Of a DNA stretch of 64,000 nt, positions 23,401 through 36,414 are shown in pieces (positions within the stretch are counted from its first letter, which is position 1; each line of letters begins with the position of its first letter). The translations under genes were made by a program, and so were the position numbers. The DNA lies in contig QANY01008633.1 of assembly GCA_003255025.1 (NCBI GenBank), forward strand, positions 186,001 through 250,000. Reading direction: 5' to 3'. Below the pieces are notes generated by a model. The model did not search any database. It had not been told where the DNA came from and was given only the letters and a program-made list of their open reading frames with translations. The DNA is from Datisca glomerata. Its lineage: Eukaryota; Streptophyta; Magnoliopsida; Cucurbitales; Datiscaceae.

Positions 23401-24713
23401 ATGTATGTATATTATTGTTCTTCTCTTCCCAAGTGGCTGGTTAGTAATTGTTATTCATTGTTATTTACTTGCTTATTTGAAAAATTATTTTTATTTAATC
23501 TGACTCTTCATCCAAGTGGCTAGCTAACTTTATGTTTAATTGTTTCTCTATATCTTTGATTTTCTAATATCTGAATTTGACGTACCAGTTTCTATTAGAT
23601 TTACTTCAATTTAGAAACTGTAAATTTTAAGGGTAGGGTAGCTGCAAGAGGCAAAGGGGAGAAGAGTTAAGCTTCTTAGGAGATTATAGAAGTCATAGTA
23701 GATTTGTTAATCAAAATATACTATGAAAATTTTAAACATTAGAATAATTTAGTCAACTTGAACGATGAGTAGGTTATTTAGAAGCAATTCTTCTTGTAGT
23801 ATTAGGTCTACAAGGAATATTGTTTACTTGAATTAGTTAAGAAATTCAAATATTTAGTTGAATAATTTTTTTTATTATTGTTGCTTACTTTCTTACTTGA
23901 ATAATTATTTTTATTTAATATGTATTTTGTTTTCTTGTGAAATTATTGTACAAATTGTCTAAAGATTAGACAACCATTTGTCCATTTCTCTTTATTTAGT
24001 CAAAAGTTGTAATCTAAAATATTTTTACTTTAGTAGAAAAGAATAGTGCATGTAAGCTATGGTTTTCCGGTGAACTCCACTCTTCTTGCCTATAAATTCA
24101 AAAGAGGCGGAATTGCGATTAATTTAGAGACATGATATGGAAATAAGAGACAAGGTATGGAAACAAGAATTCAAATGTTTATTTAAGGAAAATAAAAATT
24201 ACAAGTATTCAAATTTTGATTTGCAACGATTAATTAGTGCCCCCACTCACTAATTAATGTTGAGAAGAAAGAAGAAAATATTACAAAAGAGGAGGAAGAA
24301 GAAAGCGTTGTTTTTCAAAACAAGTTTTCTCTCAAAGTGAGTATGAATGAAAACCAAGTTATTTCAGCATTTAAATCTTTTACTTCTTTTATTTCATTTT
24401 TATGTTTTTCATTTCTTTCTGAAGTTCTTGAAGAGTAACTTCTTTTTCCTTTCCTTTAATTATGTTGAATTTTTCTAGGGTTTGTAAAAGGCTAACAGTA
24501 TTATTATTATACATCAGATTTTCTTTCTCTTGGATTATCTTTCTAAGTCTTCCAAGGTAATCTTGTTTTATTTAAGGATTCTACAGCATGCCTATGACTT
24601 TTTTGAAATCCGTCAGACATGATGAAAAATTTCCTTCTGTATAAGAAATTCTTTGACTGATTTATTTGAAAACTTAATTTTGAAAATTGCCTGTCCCAAC
24701 ATATTCACAGTTA
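23401..24713. other. AT-rich stretch, little recognised
   Basis: Two related segments containing AAGTGGCTGGTTAG and AAGTGGCTAGCTAAC (near 23430 and 23515) and TTACTTGAATAATTATTTTTATTTAAT-like repeats (near 23465 and 23890; parts of the two are shared) indicate old duplication. No coding frame, RNA gene or terminus could be supported. Confidence 0.45.
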
Positions 24714-24899
24714 AAAACCTAATTTCTCACTTTTTTCATACCATTGAATAAGTGATGTGTTGAAGTCATGCTTCAACAAAACTTCTCCCAAAATTTTATC
24801 CAATTCATCGACCCACTCATTTTTTGGATATTTAAATTCCCTATGACCGTAATCCATGAATGAAAATTTTGAGCAAAAAGCAGTTGTCCTTCCATTGAA
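24714..24899 (-). pseudogene. Coding-like fragment of unknown family
   Basis: A minus-strand reading gives FSFMDYGHREFKYPKNEWVD, then ELDKILGEVLLKHDFNTSLI and QWYEKSEKLG, about 60 residues without a stop and with a globular-protein composition. Downstream on the same strand, to about 24400, decayed helical sequence follows in other frames (RKIIQEKENLMYNNNTVSLL, then LQELQKEMKNIK). I do not recognise the family; an element-encoded protein is possible. There is no start codon context. Confidence 0.35.
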
Positions 24900-25083
24900 T
24901 TTTTTTATTTTAAGGAAGATTGAATAAATATATCAATTAGTAAAACATGAGATTCGTTGAGAGTTTTGCTAAGATCGTTGTTCTACTCACGTTGTTGACT
25001 AAGAAGAATGCTCACTTTTTCTTTGACGACCGGGCATGAGAAATGTTTTCAGATCCTTAAATAAAATTTGGTGCCGACTCTAG

Positions 25084-27040
25084 TTTTAATCATTCCAGAT
25101 GGTATAAGGGGCTTCAAAATTTATAGTGATGTATTTGAGAGTGATTTGGGTTGTGTTTTGATGCAACAAGAGAAAGTTATAGCTTATGCTTCTCATTAGC
25201 TGAAGCCTTACGAGTAAGCCTACCCTACACATGATTTGGAATTGGCTGCCATTATTTTTACCCAAAAGATTAGGAGACATTACTTGTATGGTTAGTAAAT
25301 ATAAGATTTTCACAAATCATAAGAGCCTCAAGTACTTAATCACTCATAAAGAACTTAATATGATGCAATGTCATTGATTGGAACTTGTGAAGGACTATGA
25401 CTGCGAATTCATCTATTACAAGGGAAAGAAGATGTGGAAGTCGATGCTTTAAGCCAAAAATTAGCTCATTTGGCAACTCTTATCACGTCTGTAAAGAATA
25501 ATCTTGAGGATTTTGAGATTGTTGAGGTTTAGATCTTGTTGGAAGATATTACTACAGTTAGTTCTACTCATAGTTCGACCATCATTGCAGTAATGCATTA
25601 TTGAAGCACATAACTCATACTTTGAGTTGCTTCTAATTCGTAGCGACGTAGGTACTAACAAAAGACGGGTTTATAATCAGTGAGGATTCAAATCTTCATC
25701 ACCATGTGAGGCTTTGTTTTCTGATTGACACAGGATTAATGAAAGATTTACTCAATGAGGCTCATAGTTCACCATAAGCAGTGCATGCTAGCAATACTAA
25801 GATGTATCATGATTTAGAGTTGCATTTTTTGTGGCATGGTATGAAGCGTGATATCGCTTAGTTTGTGAGTAAGTGTTTGACATTTTAGTACATTAAGGCT
25901 TAGAGACAATGGCAATCAGGGGTCTTACACCCATTAAGTATTCCTGAATGGAAGTGGGAACATGTAGCTATGAATTTTGTTTTAGGGCAACGATAGTAAA
26001 AATGTTATAACTCCATTTGAGTTGTGGTGGATAATCTTACCAAGTCTGCAAACTTCTTACTTGGAAATACATTTTTGGTTGAGGATTGGGCTCGATTATA
26101 TATTCGAGAGATTGTTTGAATCCACAGGGTTATAAGTGTCTATAGCATTGGACCGAATCTACGATTCGCGTCCAACTTTTGATAGAGTCTACAGAAAGTT
26201 TTGAGTACTCAATTGCATTTTATATATCTTTCTATCCATAATTTGATGTGCAATCCAAACGATATAGACACTTTAGGTTGTGCTTTGAGTTTATATGGTT
26301 GATCTCTATAGTAGTTGGGATATGCAGTTGGTACTTGTCGAGTTTGCCTACAATAATAGTTTCTAGACAATAATAGGTATGACTCTGTTTGAGGATCTTT
26401 AAAGGAAAAATGTTAGTCTCCAGTTCACTGGGATGAGATTGGTGAATGAAAACTTTTAGGTCCTGACTTGGTGTAGTCTACTAATGAAGCTATTCTAAAA
26501 ATCAGAGATAAAATTAAGATTACTTAGAATAGGCCAAAGAGTTATACAAATGTCAAAAGGAATGACCTTGAATTTGAAGTGACTGATCATGTGTCCCTTA
26601 AGGTCACCCCAATGGGGAGTACTATGCATATTTGGTGACACGGGAAAGCTCAGTCCTATATTTATTGGTCCTTTTGAGATTTTAGATCATATCAGTCATT
26701 TGGCCTACCGGCTCACTTTACCATCAACTATTTTAAGTGTTCATAATGTGTTTGATGTCTCGATGCTCCATGAGTGCATCGTCAATCCAATGAATGTCAT
26801 CAATTTTGAACCACTGAAAGTTCGTGATGACCTTACTTATGGGGAGAAACCTGCCAAAATTCTAGAGCACAAGAATCAGAATCATCGTAAAAAGATGGTT
26901 TACTCAATCAAGGTTCTCTAGAGAAATCATTGAATCAAGGAAGGAATGTGGGAACAGGAAACGGTAATACGTGTTAAGTATCCAAGGATATTTGAGAAAA
27001 GTATATACCATTCGAAGATGAAAGTTCTTGAGGAGGGAAG
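25084..27040 (+). pseudogene. G2 Ty3/gypsy RNase H-integrase, degenerate
   Basis: From 25084: GFKIYSDVFESDLGCVLMQQ, then VIAYASH and YPTHDLELAAIIF (RNase H), LELVKDYDCEFIYYKGK, then the integrase zinc region (NEAHSSP, WHGMKRDIA) and core fragments (LSIPEWKWEHVAMNFVLG). It ends with the tail at 26589-26921 (PIFIGPFEILDHISHLAYRL and NFEPLKVRDDLTYGEKPAKI). It has many stops. The tail matches that of G1 closely, so the two are the same or sister families. No RT or gag remains upstream. Confidence 0.85.
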
Positions 27041-29860
27041 TAGGTAGTAGCCCATTACCCTCAGGGGTAATTTAGTAATTTGATTATAAACTTACACCTA
27101 TAAATATTATACCCAATTTTAACTATAACCCTAAATTTTAATCTAAACAGAAGATCATCTCTCTTTCTCACACAGCCCATGCGCGAACCACCCCTTTTGT
27201 TCTCATTCTTTGTCTTCATCTCTTTTATGCACTTCGTCGACGCTTTCATCACTTCCAAGCCTTCAACTCAATAAGCTTCCTTGCTTTCTCTCTTTCTTAT
27301 CTCTTTCCACTCTCTCTACTTCCCACACTTTCTCTGCTTCATCTCTCTCTTTCTCTCTCTCTCTCTCTCTTTCTCTCCCCTTGTCTATCTCTCCCCCTTC
27401 CCATCGTGTCTGGCACATGTGGTTGAATGCAATGAACGTTTCCCTATCTCCCTTCTTTCCCTTCCATTTCCACATTCTCTATTTAGCCATTGTAACAGGG
27501 GTCTTATGACCTGGTTTGTTTCTTGACCTGCCAATTTATAACCCATCCAAATCAGTCAAGCCAAACTGAAATCAACATCTCCAGCCAAATCAGACTTAAA
27601 CGGTCCAGCCAAATCAAATCAAACTAGCACAACGAAACCAAACTGAATCGGTCTATAGCGAGTTGACTAGACTGATATTTGGTTTATTTTCACCCATTCA
27701 GGACCCTATTCACCCTTCTAATTTAATTTATAATTACAATTAATATATTATGTGATTATTTGAATAGTTAGTGATCTGGAATCTTTAAGTTTCAAGTTAA
27801 TAGTTGATTCATTCTCTCATACCAGTCCAAGCAAGTGGGCTTATATAGTGATGTGGCTCATATGTTATGATACGTTGTGTATTTGAATTTAATATTTCTA
27901 TATTGAATTCTTTATGGTACTTATACTTGTGATCATGTGTTGTGTTTATTTTTGTATCCTGATGTTATGCTTAAGTTAATTACCATGTGATGTATAAATA
28001 GATTATGATTGTTTGAGTTGTACGTATTAGTGATATTTTATATGTTCAAAGAACAAGTTGTATGTTAGTCATGACTATGGAATAGTATGAGTTAAAGTTA
28101 ATTCAAGTAAAGTGATAAGTAAACAAAGACTAAATTAAGACATGTGCATTGGTTAGCAAGTAACCAGACTGTTTACGTCATGTTTTAGCTATACGGTTGG
28201 GCATCGTCATGTTCATGTCGTCGTCCTTAAGTTTTAGATGACCTTAAGTGACACCAGCTTCAGAATATCAATTCTGTCATGCTCATATTCACGTTACAAT
28301 TTAAGTTCATATTCACATTCAAGTGTGAAACAGTGCATATTGATTTGTTAACTGGGGAATATTCATAGTGGAATTAGTATCAAGCCAATTACAATGACAA
28401 GTTTATGATAAACTAATATGTTAAGTTCATTTATGATTATGTGTGACATACCTTTGCATTTATGAAATGTGGATGCTTACCAGTATGTGATTGTACTTGC
28501 TAACTATTTTTAACACTCTCTCTCCCACAGTTGACTATATTGCGGTTGATGACGAGCAGTATGAGTGAGAGATTGCAATAGCCAGCTAATCTGGTAGCAA
28601 AATCTAGAAATTTAGTTTATGAATAAATATAAAACCTTGGAAAAGGATTTTCATTAAGCTATAGTTATTTCAGCAGTCATGATTTACCATGCTTTTCTAT
28701 GATCAATTGTTGAACTTGTATGTTTATGGATTTCTTAGTTGGTTTTATTACAAAATTTAATACAACATTTATTAAGATTTATAAGCTCTTATGACAATTT
28801 AAATCAATGGCGGATCTAGGATTTACGTTTAGGGGAGTACCCATAGTAATAAAAATATAAGGGTGTTGTTTGATTTTTTCTCTTGAAAATTATAATATTT
28901 GAAAACTTATTTATTAGTGGTATTTGAGTTTTATTCTTAGAGTTAATATTTTTTAAGACAAAATCAAATTAAATCAACAACCAACAAAGCCTTAGAATTT
29001 TCAACTCATATAAATGCATTAAATCATCTATAATATACTTTCTAAATAAGTTTTACCTAATTTATATAAATGTTAATAATTTAAAAATGTCAAAATAACA
29101 TTTTTGAGGAAACCATAGAAAATACTATATTCCTTAATTAAAATGTCAGAAAAAAGTATGCGAACAAATTAATATTCAAGATTTTAACTTATTTTATATA
29201 AACTATAGAGTAGTAAAAATACATATAAGACTATCTAACTTTGATTAATATTTATAAAATGAAACAATGGAAATTGTGTAATTGAGAGTAACAAAACAAG
29301 TTAAAGAATTGTACAAAGAAACAAAAGCAACCAACAAAAAGTAATCAAACTTATGGGGAAAATACAATGAAAGTACCATTAGATCAAAATATTTAGTAAA
29401 ACAAATTACTTAAAAAATAGAAAACAATGAGTGAGGCATAAAAATAAATTAAAGAAAATAAATAGTCAAAAGTTAGCATTAAACATAAATAAAAACGAAA
29501 AAAAAAGAATAAGAGAGTATTGAAGATATTGAGATTTGAACTTAGGACCTATATTTTAGAAAAAGGAGACAATCACCGACGGGCTATGCCATTCTCCATA
29601 GGGGGCACACTACAGATTAAGCTTATATATCATACAAACATAGTTACTATCGAGAACATAAATAATTAAAACCGAGAGGTCAGGGGAGCACGTGCCCCCC
29701 TGTGCCTAATATATATCCATTCCTGATTTAAATGCTAATGTTAAAGATTTTTAATTATGGAAATTATCACAAATATTCAGGTTTTCAATCAAATTATGGA
29801 TTTTAAATTAAGAAATTACGTCATGTTTAACCCTTGGAGATTAGGGCGTAATAATTACAA
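27041..29860 (+). repeat. LTR-like 3' tail of G2
   Basis: It directly follows the end of pol. A TATA-like CTATAAATATTA lies at 27099-27109, followed by a CT-rich leader (27341-27377) that generates spurious Ser/Leu-rich open frames. Blocks near 27500-27720 and 28080-28400 are inverted copies of parts of 2880-3890. The stretch ends near GATTAGGGCGTAATAATTACA (29840-29860), like a gypsy LTR end. A hAT-type element is inserted at 28805. The precise left LTR edge is not fixed. Confidence 0.6.
28805..29725. mobile_element. hAT-type non-autonomous element, 921 bp
   Basis: The left end reads CAATGGCGGATCTAGGATTT; the reverse complement of the right end reads CAGGAATGGATATATATTAG. A perfect 8-bp duplication, ATTTAAAT, lies at 28797-28804 and 29726-29733. 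The right subterminal part has GGGAGCACGTGCCCCCC. The interior is AT-rich and non-coding. Terminal CA plus an 8-bp duplication fits hAT. It sits in the LTR-like tail of G2. Confidence 0.85.
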
Positions 29861-29873
29861 TGATGGTTCCTTC

Positions 29874-30017
29874 TTCTAAAATTGATCAATATATTTAGCA
29901 TGTAATAATATATATAAGACAATGCCTATTTATAGGCTCGGGAAACATGTAGTACAACGTGTATCACATTGTCCAGTATAGTTGTACAATACAAATGTAG
30001 AAGGACATTATATGACA
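29874..30017 (-). repeat. C1 3' LTR
   Basis: It aligns with 41760-41910, sharing TTGATCAATATATTTAG and TATTTATAGGCTCGGG. In element orientation it starts TGTCATATAATGTCC. Pol coding (VDIFTKAHSPEYFQDLLSKL) runs right up to it. Confidence 0.75.
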
Positions 30018-33000
30018 GCTTGAGTTTGGATAATAAGTCTTGAAAATATTCCGGTGAATGAGCTTTGGTAAAAATATCAACAAGCTAATCTATAGAAGCA
30101 ACATAAAGAAGTTAAATGGTGCCTCAAGAAATATGTTGATGAATGAAGTGACAGCAAGTTTCTATATTTTAATGCGCTAATGAAAAACATCATTCTACAA
30201 TTTGAATTGCACTATGATTATCACAGTGTAGAATCATAGCAGAAAAGTGTGAAATACTCATATCTTCTAGTAACCATCAAAGCCACATGAGTTCTTGAGA
30301 AGAATCAGTCATAGCTCGTCATTAAGTCTATTTAATTGATCTAGATGTCATAGTTTATTTCTTGCTGCATCGTGAGATCAGAGAGTCTCCTAAAACGAAG
30401 CAAAAACCCATGGTAGACCACCTATCAGTAGGATCACATGCCCAATCAGCATTAACATAAGCATGAAGTTTAGGAGTAATTTTACTGAGAAGTTTAGATC
30501 ATGAAATAAGGTTCCTTTAACATAGCGTAATATACGAAGAACATCAGCAAAATGAGATGAACGGGAAGTAGATAAGAATTGACGGGCAATATAAATAACA
30601 TGAGCAATACCAAGTCTAGTAATGGTTAGATAAACAAGACTTTCCACCAATTTGTGATAAAGTGTTGCATCATCAAGTGGAGAGCCATTAAGGGGAGTGA
30701 GAAGTACATTTTGTTCAAAAGGAGTAAGAGCACTCTTATTGTCACTTAAACCAGCGCGAGCAAGAAGATCAGAGGCATATTTGGCTTGAGAAATGCATCG
30801 AAGTCTGATGAGACTTCAAGACTAAGAAAGTAACTTAGATGACCGAGACCTTTCATTTTAAAGTGGTCACTAAGAAAAAAATTCAGACCTGACATCCCTT
30901 GTATGTCATTCCCAATAATTATCATATAATCTGCATAGAGAAAAACGAGAATGATTCATTTATCTAATTTTCGTACAAATAATGCAAAATCATGAGGACT
31001 TCACGTGAAACCAAAATGTGAGATGCTGATACTAAATTTTGCTACTAAACTCGTGGTGCTTGTTTAAGTCTATAAAGTGCTCGATGAAGTTTGCAAACTT
31101 TTTATGGTGGATGATCATCTGGGAAAAGGTTTCATGTATACTTCTTCAGATAAGTCTCCATTTAGGAAGGCATTTTTTACATCCATCTGGAAAATTTTCC
31201 ATTTGCAAATTGCAACCATAGCAAGTAAGCTTTTGACAGAGGTAGGATGAACAACTAGAGTAAATGTCTCTTCCTAATCAATTCCATACTCATGTATGTA
31301 TCCTTTGGCCACTAGACGTGCTTTGCAATAGTAAAAAGATCTATCAAAATGTATCTTGATCTTGTAAACCCACTCACAACTCACAACAAATTTCCTAGGA
31401 GGAAGATACACTAAGTCCCAAGTAAGAGTACTTTCATGTGCCTATAACTCTTCTTTCATTGCTTGCTGCCAAATAGGGTTTGATCTAGACTCTTGATATG
31501 ATTAAGGCTCATATAAAGAATGAAAAGTGGAAAAACTATGAAAGTCATGAAGATGAGCATGTTTTTATTTACACTACTAGACCGACGAAGAGGTTGAGAC
31601 ATGATTGAAGAAGTGGTTACAATTGAGGATGAAGTCTCTGAGTTGTTTACTTCAGAATCCACAGATGGTTCAGGTACTTCAGATAAGGTCAAAGTAGATG
31701 TTGGACTATATGTATGAAGTTCAAGAGATGAGGTCTATGATTCTTCAAGAAATAAATCAACGAAAGAATTTACGAAATAGGATCCCAACGTCGATAAATA
31801 ACATGAGAGGTTAATGTGTTGAACTGGGACATACAAGAAAACATTTTATGTTTCCAGAAGATGGCATGGTGAGAAACATGAAGACGATTATAAATGAGAT
31901 CCCAACATGAATATCTCTTATTCAACCCCATATCCTAGAAAGTAATGTAGCTGAGAATGAGGTTCAAGTTTTGTGTGCATATGGTTGAAGGATAACAAAG
32001 CATGCACATCTAAATACTTTTAGAGACTTAGAGTCTGGTGGAGTGCCATAAAGTCACTCATAAGGAGTCTGATTACAGTTGATAGAAGATGGGACTCATG
32101 ATTTATAGTATAAACTACAGTTAATGTGACTTCTCCCCAAAAACGTTCAGGACATGATGTTGAAATAAGCAAAGTCCAAATGGTTTCAACCACATATCTA
32201 TGTTTTCTTTCAGCGCGTCCATTTTGTTGGGAGGTACGAGGACAAGATCAATGAATGATGGTGCCATGTGAATGATTGAAATTTAGAACTTTAGGTTCTT
32301 TATATTCCCTGGCATTATCTATACGAAATCTAGCCATCTAAAATGATATCTATTTCACATGAGATATAGCCATGTAAAACGAGATCTATTTCGCATGAGA
32401 TATAGCCACGTAAAAAGAGAATAATCATCAACAAAAATGACAAAGTATTTTGCACCCCCATATTGCCATTTGGTGAAGGTCCCCATATATCAAAATGAAT
32501 GAAGTCAAAGGGTACTAAAGAAGTAGAAGTGCTACTATTAAATGGAGGAGAATAATATAGAAGACAAGGCAGTGGAAGTGGAAGCAGTACCAGAGTTAGA
32601 GAGAACCTGTTTAAAAGTTGCATTTAGAGTAAATAAATTTGAGTCAGAAGTCATATGCTCACAATAAGCAGAATAAAAAATCCTTGAGGAATTATCTTAT
32701 ACAATAGACAAAGTAGTGGAAGTGGAAACAATACTAGAGTTAGAAAGAACCTGTTTAAGATAACTATGTTCACGGATATAGTGGGAGAATCTAAAGGAGA
32801 GTTATTAGTGGCAACAATTGTAGAATGAGTATTAGGCACATTTTTATACTGTCTATAGACGTTGGATGATCCCCATCGACGTTTAATATGAGACTGCCTG
32901 TTAGAATTAGATGGACACTGATCCAATATATGACCAGGCTTCCGAAATGCTTTACAAAGTCTAATAGCACAGTCTTTCAAGAAATGACCTGGTGCGTGAC

Positions 33001-33060
33001 AATAATTGCAAATTTTCTGTGATGAGGTGCTTCTATGAAAAGATGGAGTGGCCAAAATAG
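30018..33060 (-). pseudogene. C1 copia gag-pol (3' part of gag to RNase H)
   Basis: Minus-strand order: two gag knuckles at 32651-33055 (CNYCHAPGHFLKDC and CKAFRKPGHILDQC); integrase-type sequence near 32330-32620 and 32000-32260; RT near 31400-31000 (KARLVAKGYIHEYGID, then [12 protein letters not shown]); RT motif region near 30935; and RNase H at 30390-30650 (RFLSTSRSSHF-like, then RILRYVKGTLFHDLN), followed by ADWACDPTDR. At the RT active site the reading is LYADYMIIIG where YVDD is expected, so catalysis would be lost. Numerous stops are present. Confidence 0.85.
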
Positions 33061-33189
33061 ATTATGTGGGAACAATTTTTATAGCCCCAAGTCGAGTTTC
33101 TTCAAATAGTAATTAAGATACACATTTTTCGATGTAGGAAAAGGACTACGATGAAGAAGAGACTATCGTATAGGCTCAAAAGTATCATT

Positions 33190-34628
33190 TGTTGGAATTA
33201 TGTCCATAAAGTAGTGTGCAATAACTATTTATGAATATTTAATTATTTCTCAGACATTTTGTATTACTCAATTTAATGAATGAATGAAAGTTTTTTTATT
33301 AATTAAGCTGTGTTTATAATTTACTCAAATCCTAGAACTATTGTCAATGAAAGAACAGTGTAGACTGAACGGTCTTCTAGACAAACTTTTTTGAAATAGT
33401 TCAAAATGTTATTCACAGTTTAAGGATCAACTGGGCAATCGAGCCTGATTACGACTGTTAGGTTGAACCAAAAGATGCCGGTCTTGAGACATGGGAGTGG
33501 AGACTCTAATAGTTTACCTAGACATATTTTGAAACATGTTGAATAGACCAATAGCCAATTAGTTTAGAGTAAAACTGTTTATCTAGCTCTAAATCTAATT
33601 ATTACTCCTATTAGGGTATTTTCATAACTACTTTAATCCTGAGGTAAATACAAAACTTGACTTAGTTAGTTACAATCTTTGATATGCCAAAGGAGTGAGT
33701 TCTAATTGTCGGACAATATCTCGGCTATTCGGATCGTGATTCAACTATGTTGGAGTTGCGTGGTTCACATATATGAAAATTCGTGGTGAGATTGCAAATG
33801 TAGCAATATCACATTATTGCTTTATTGATTGCTATGTGAATCAATTAACTTGGCCAAGTATTTGATGAAATAAATCATTGAATAAGACATGGCAATTGTA
33901 CGAGACAATTCACTGTTATGTCTTTCTTATTCACAACCAATAAATGAATTAAGAAAATAATAACTAGAGGGATAAACCAGTAATTTTAGATCCGCTCTTG
34001 TTATTGATATTCACGGAGGGTAATATCTAAAAATATTCTATGGACCGTGAAATAAAAGTGTTTATTTGCACCAACAGAAAATGTAACGCGCATGAATCGA
34101 GAGTTGATTCGGCATCAGACCTATAGTGGAGTCATACGATGTCATGATTAAATAGGTCAGGAATTTATGAAGATAAATCCGCTGAGTATTTGAATCATAT
34201 AGCTTTATTCATGTGGGTTCATTCAGTCTCAAGAGTAGCCTATAAGGACATAAATGAAAAATAACATCAGTTGGAACAAAAATGAGTTTTTGGACTAAGG
34301 TATATAACTCGAAACCCATACGTGATGGGTGTTGTCACTTAATTAGTGAGAACAAGTAATTAATGTTCAAATTAATTAATTAGTTATTTTCTAATTATTA
34401 GATAATTAGTAAATATAATCAATTAATTAATTGCTGGCGATCAATTTAATACGTCTAATTAATTAATTGTTTTACCTCTATTTAATACGTTTAACTAAGT
34501 ATACATGATCGTAAATATGGTTTTAATATTTAATATGATTAAATTGGTTTTAGAAATCTTTTGATATTCCACTCACGAACCGTTCCAGTTCAATGATTTT
34601 TCTTTAAATTTTAAAACTCGATCTAACA
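33190..34628 (+). repeat. C2 5' LTR, promoter segment missing
   Basis: 1439 bp against 1824 bp for the 3' LTR. The two align well on both sides, but the sequence equivalent to about 40125-40547 is absent: at about 34445-34475 the AATTAATTAATTG run joins directly to TTTTACCTCTATT. The absent part includes the TATA-like box of the other LTR. Confidence 0.88.
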
Positions 34629-36414
34629 AGTATCAAAGCCTTGGGTTCTTGATTGTGCATATTTAGTAATTAGACGTATGTATCAATGAATGTTGTGATA
34701 TTGTCATATAGTTTTGTATGCTAGATTTAAAGCATGTTTGAATGTATTTTATGGATGGATCCTGATCGATTGACTCTAGATGTTTGATGTAATTTAATTT
34801 TTACATCAATTTTATAATTTGATGTAATTTAATTTTTGCAAAAGTTGTATCTTTAAATTCCTTGTAAATCTGTCCTCACGAGAAAAGTCACTGTTCGCTG
34901 CCGCAATGCCGCGTCATCGCCTGGTGCCCCACACTGCTGCTTGTCGTCGTCACTCGCCTTGTAGTTTTCCTACTTATGGTTTAAGACCTTGAGGTTTTGG
35001 AAACTTCACGGTTTAAGAAACCTTGAGTTTTACGAACTTTAGGATTCACAAAATCTTGAGGTTTTGGAAACTTTAGGATTTAAAAAGCCTTGAGTTTTGG
35101 AAACTTTACGGTTTGAGAAACATTAAGCTTTTAGAAACTTTAGAATTTAAGAAACCTTGATGTTTTAGAAACTTTAGGGTTTAGGAAACCTTGAGTTTTG
35201 GGGAACTTTTGGATTTAGGAAACCATAAGGTTTTGCCCAATCTAGTTCCTAAAAATTATTTTTATTTAATTCAATATTTTTTCAACACTAATAAATTGGA
35301 ATTTATTTTATAAATTATTTTTAAAAACAAATCAATTGATTAATTTACTTGGTAATTTATTTATGAAAGAAAAAGTTGTTAGAAAATTAAATTTTAAGCT
35401 TTGATTTGAATTTTGAATATGGGACTGGACTTTTGTAAAGAGTTACAAATTGGTGGAATTTTCAAAAGGAGAATGAGAAGATTGCAGACACCACGAAGAT
35501 TAATATTTAAATGATTGAAATTTATTTATTATTCTTTTATGGGTTGTAGTTAGAAATGAGCCATAGAGAGGTTAGTTTTGAATTGATGATTTATTATTAA
35601 TCTTGTATCATCATATAACATGCAATATAGAAATAGCGATATGCCAGTATCAAAATGCCATGTAGCATGTATATGGATCATTGTAATTTAATTTATAATG
35701 TATTATAATTTAAATACAATGCAAATTTTATAAAAGTTATAAATTTTAAATTGGGATATAAAATTTATAATTTTTGAAACTTGTTTTTTCCAAATTAATA
35801 AAGAGGTATAATTTTTGAAAAAAACAATGAAAAATTCATTTTTCCAAAAACTAAGTGAGAGGGTCCTTTACGTTGAAATGCTCTCAAGGTCCCCAATGTA
35901 AACTTGATCGTGGCACGATAAACGGTTAAGAGCCGCCCCAGAGGTCCTCTTTTTCAATGGAAAAAAACTTGAAAATCGTGTCGCTTTGAGTCATCGAGTT
36001 TCTTAAGAAACTAAAACTTGTAAAGGAAGTGGTGAGGCATGACCATTTCTAGACAGATTGTTAGTTCATGGAAACCTTTAAAGCCGATGCGTTGGCTAGA
36101 CGCTTAGACCGAAGCACATTGGAATCCCTCATAGTCGTTAGTCAATGGGGCTAAGGTGACTCAAACCATTGGTGATTGGTTAAGCTAGATGTAGTGATAT
36201 CTTGAAAAGAGTTAATCAAACGGGACGAGTCTCGATGCTATAGGTGGGAACTTGGGCGTTGTCCTTAGATGAGCTAAGTTATCGTTGTTGATCGTAACAA
36301 TGGAAGAAATATTTTTTTATTGAATTTTAAATATTTAAGTTTTTGCATCATGCATCATACTTTCCTAAATGTTGAGTATTTATTTACACCATTTTTTTAT
36401 TCTATTCTGTAATC
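34629..36414 (+). other. Long untranslated leader of C2
   Basis: About 1.8 kb from the primer-binding site to the gag start. It holds a 33-bp minisatellite (34994-35229), an AT-rich part, and a GC-richer stretch (35860-36290) just before gag. No frame with family similarity was seen. It is unusually long for a copia leader. Confidence 0.7.
34994..35229. repeat. 33-bp minisatellite, seven units
   Basis: Degenerate head-to-tail units of about 33 bp, each starting GTTTTGGAAACTT or similar and ending GAAACCTTGA. The units differ mainly by substitutions, and a few are one base longer. Confidence 0.88.

Noticed and set aside
27210..27526. Ser/Leu/Phe-rich open frames on the plus strand and an Arg/Glu-rich one on the minus strand
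   Set aside because: Shadows of the CT-rich leader in the G2 LTR-like tail; simple-sequence composition and no family signature.
34994..35229. CRISPR-like array
   Set aside because: Units are contiguous without unique spacers; it is a minisatellite in a plant retrotransposon leader.
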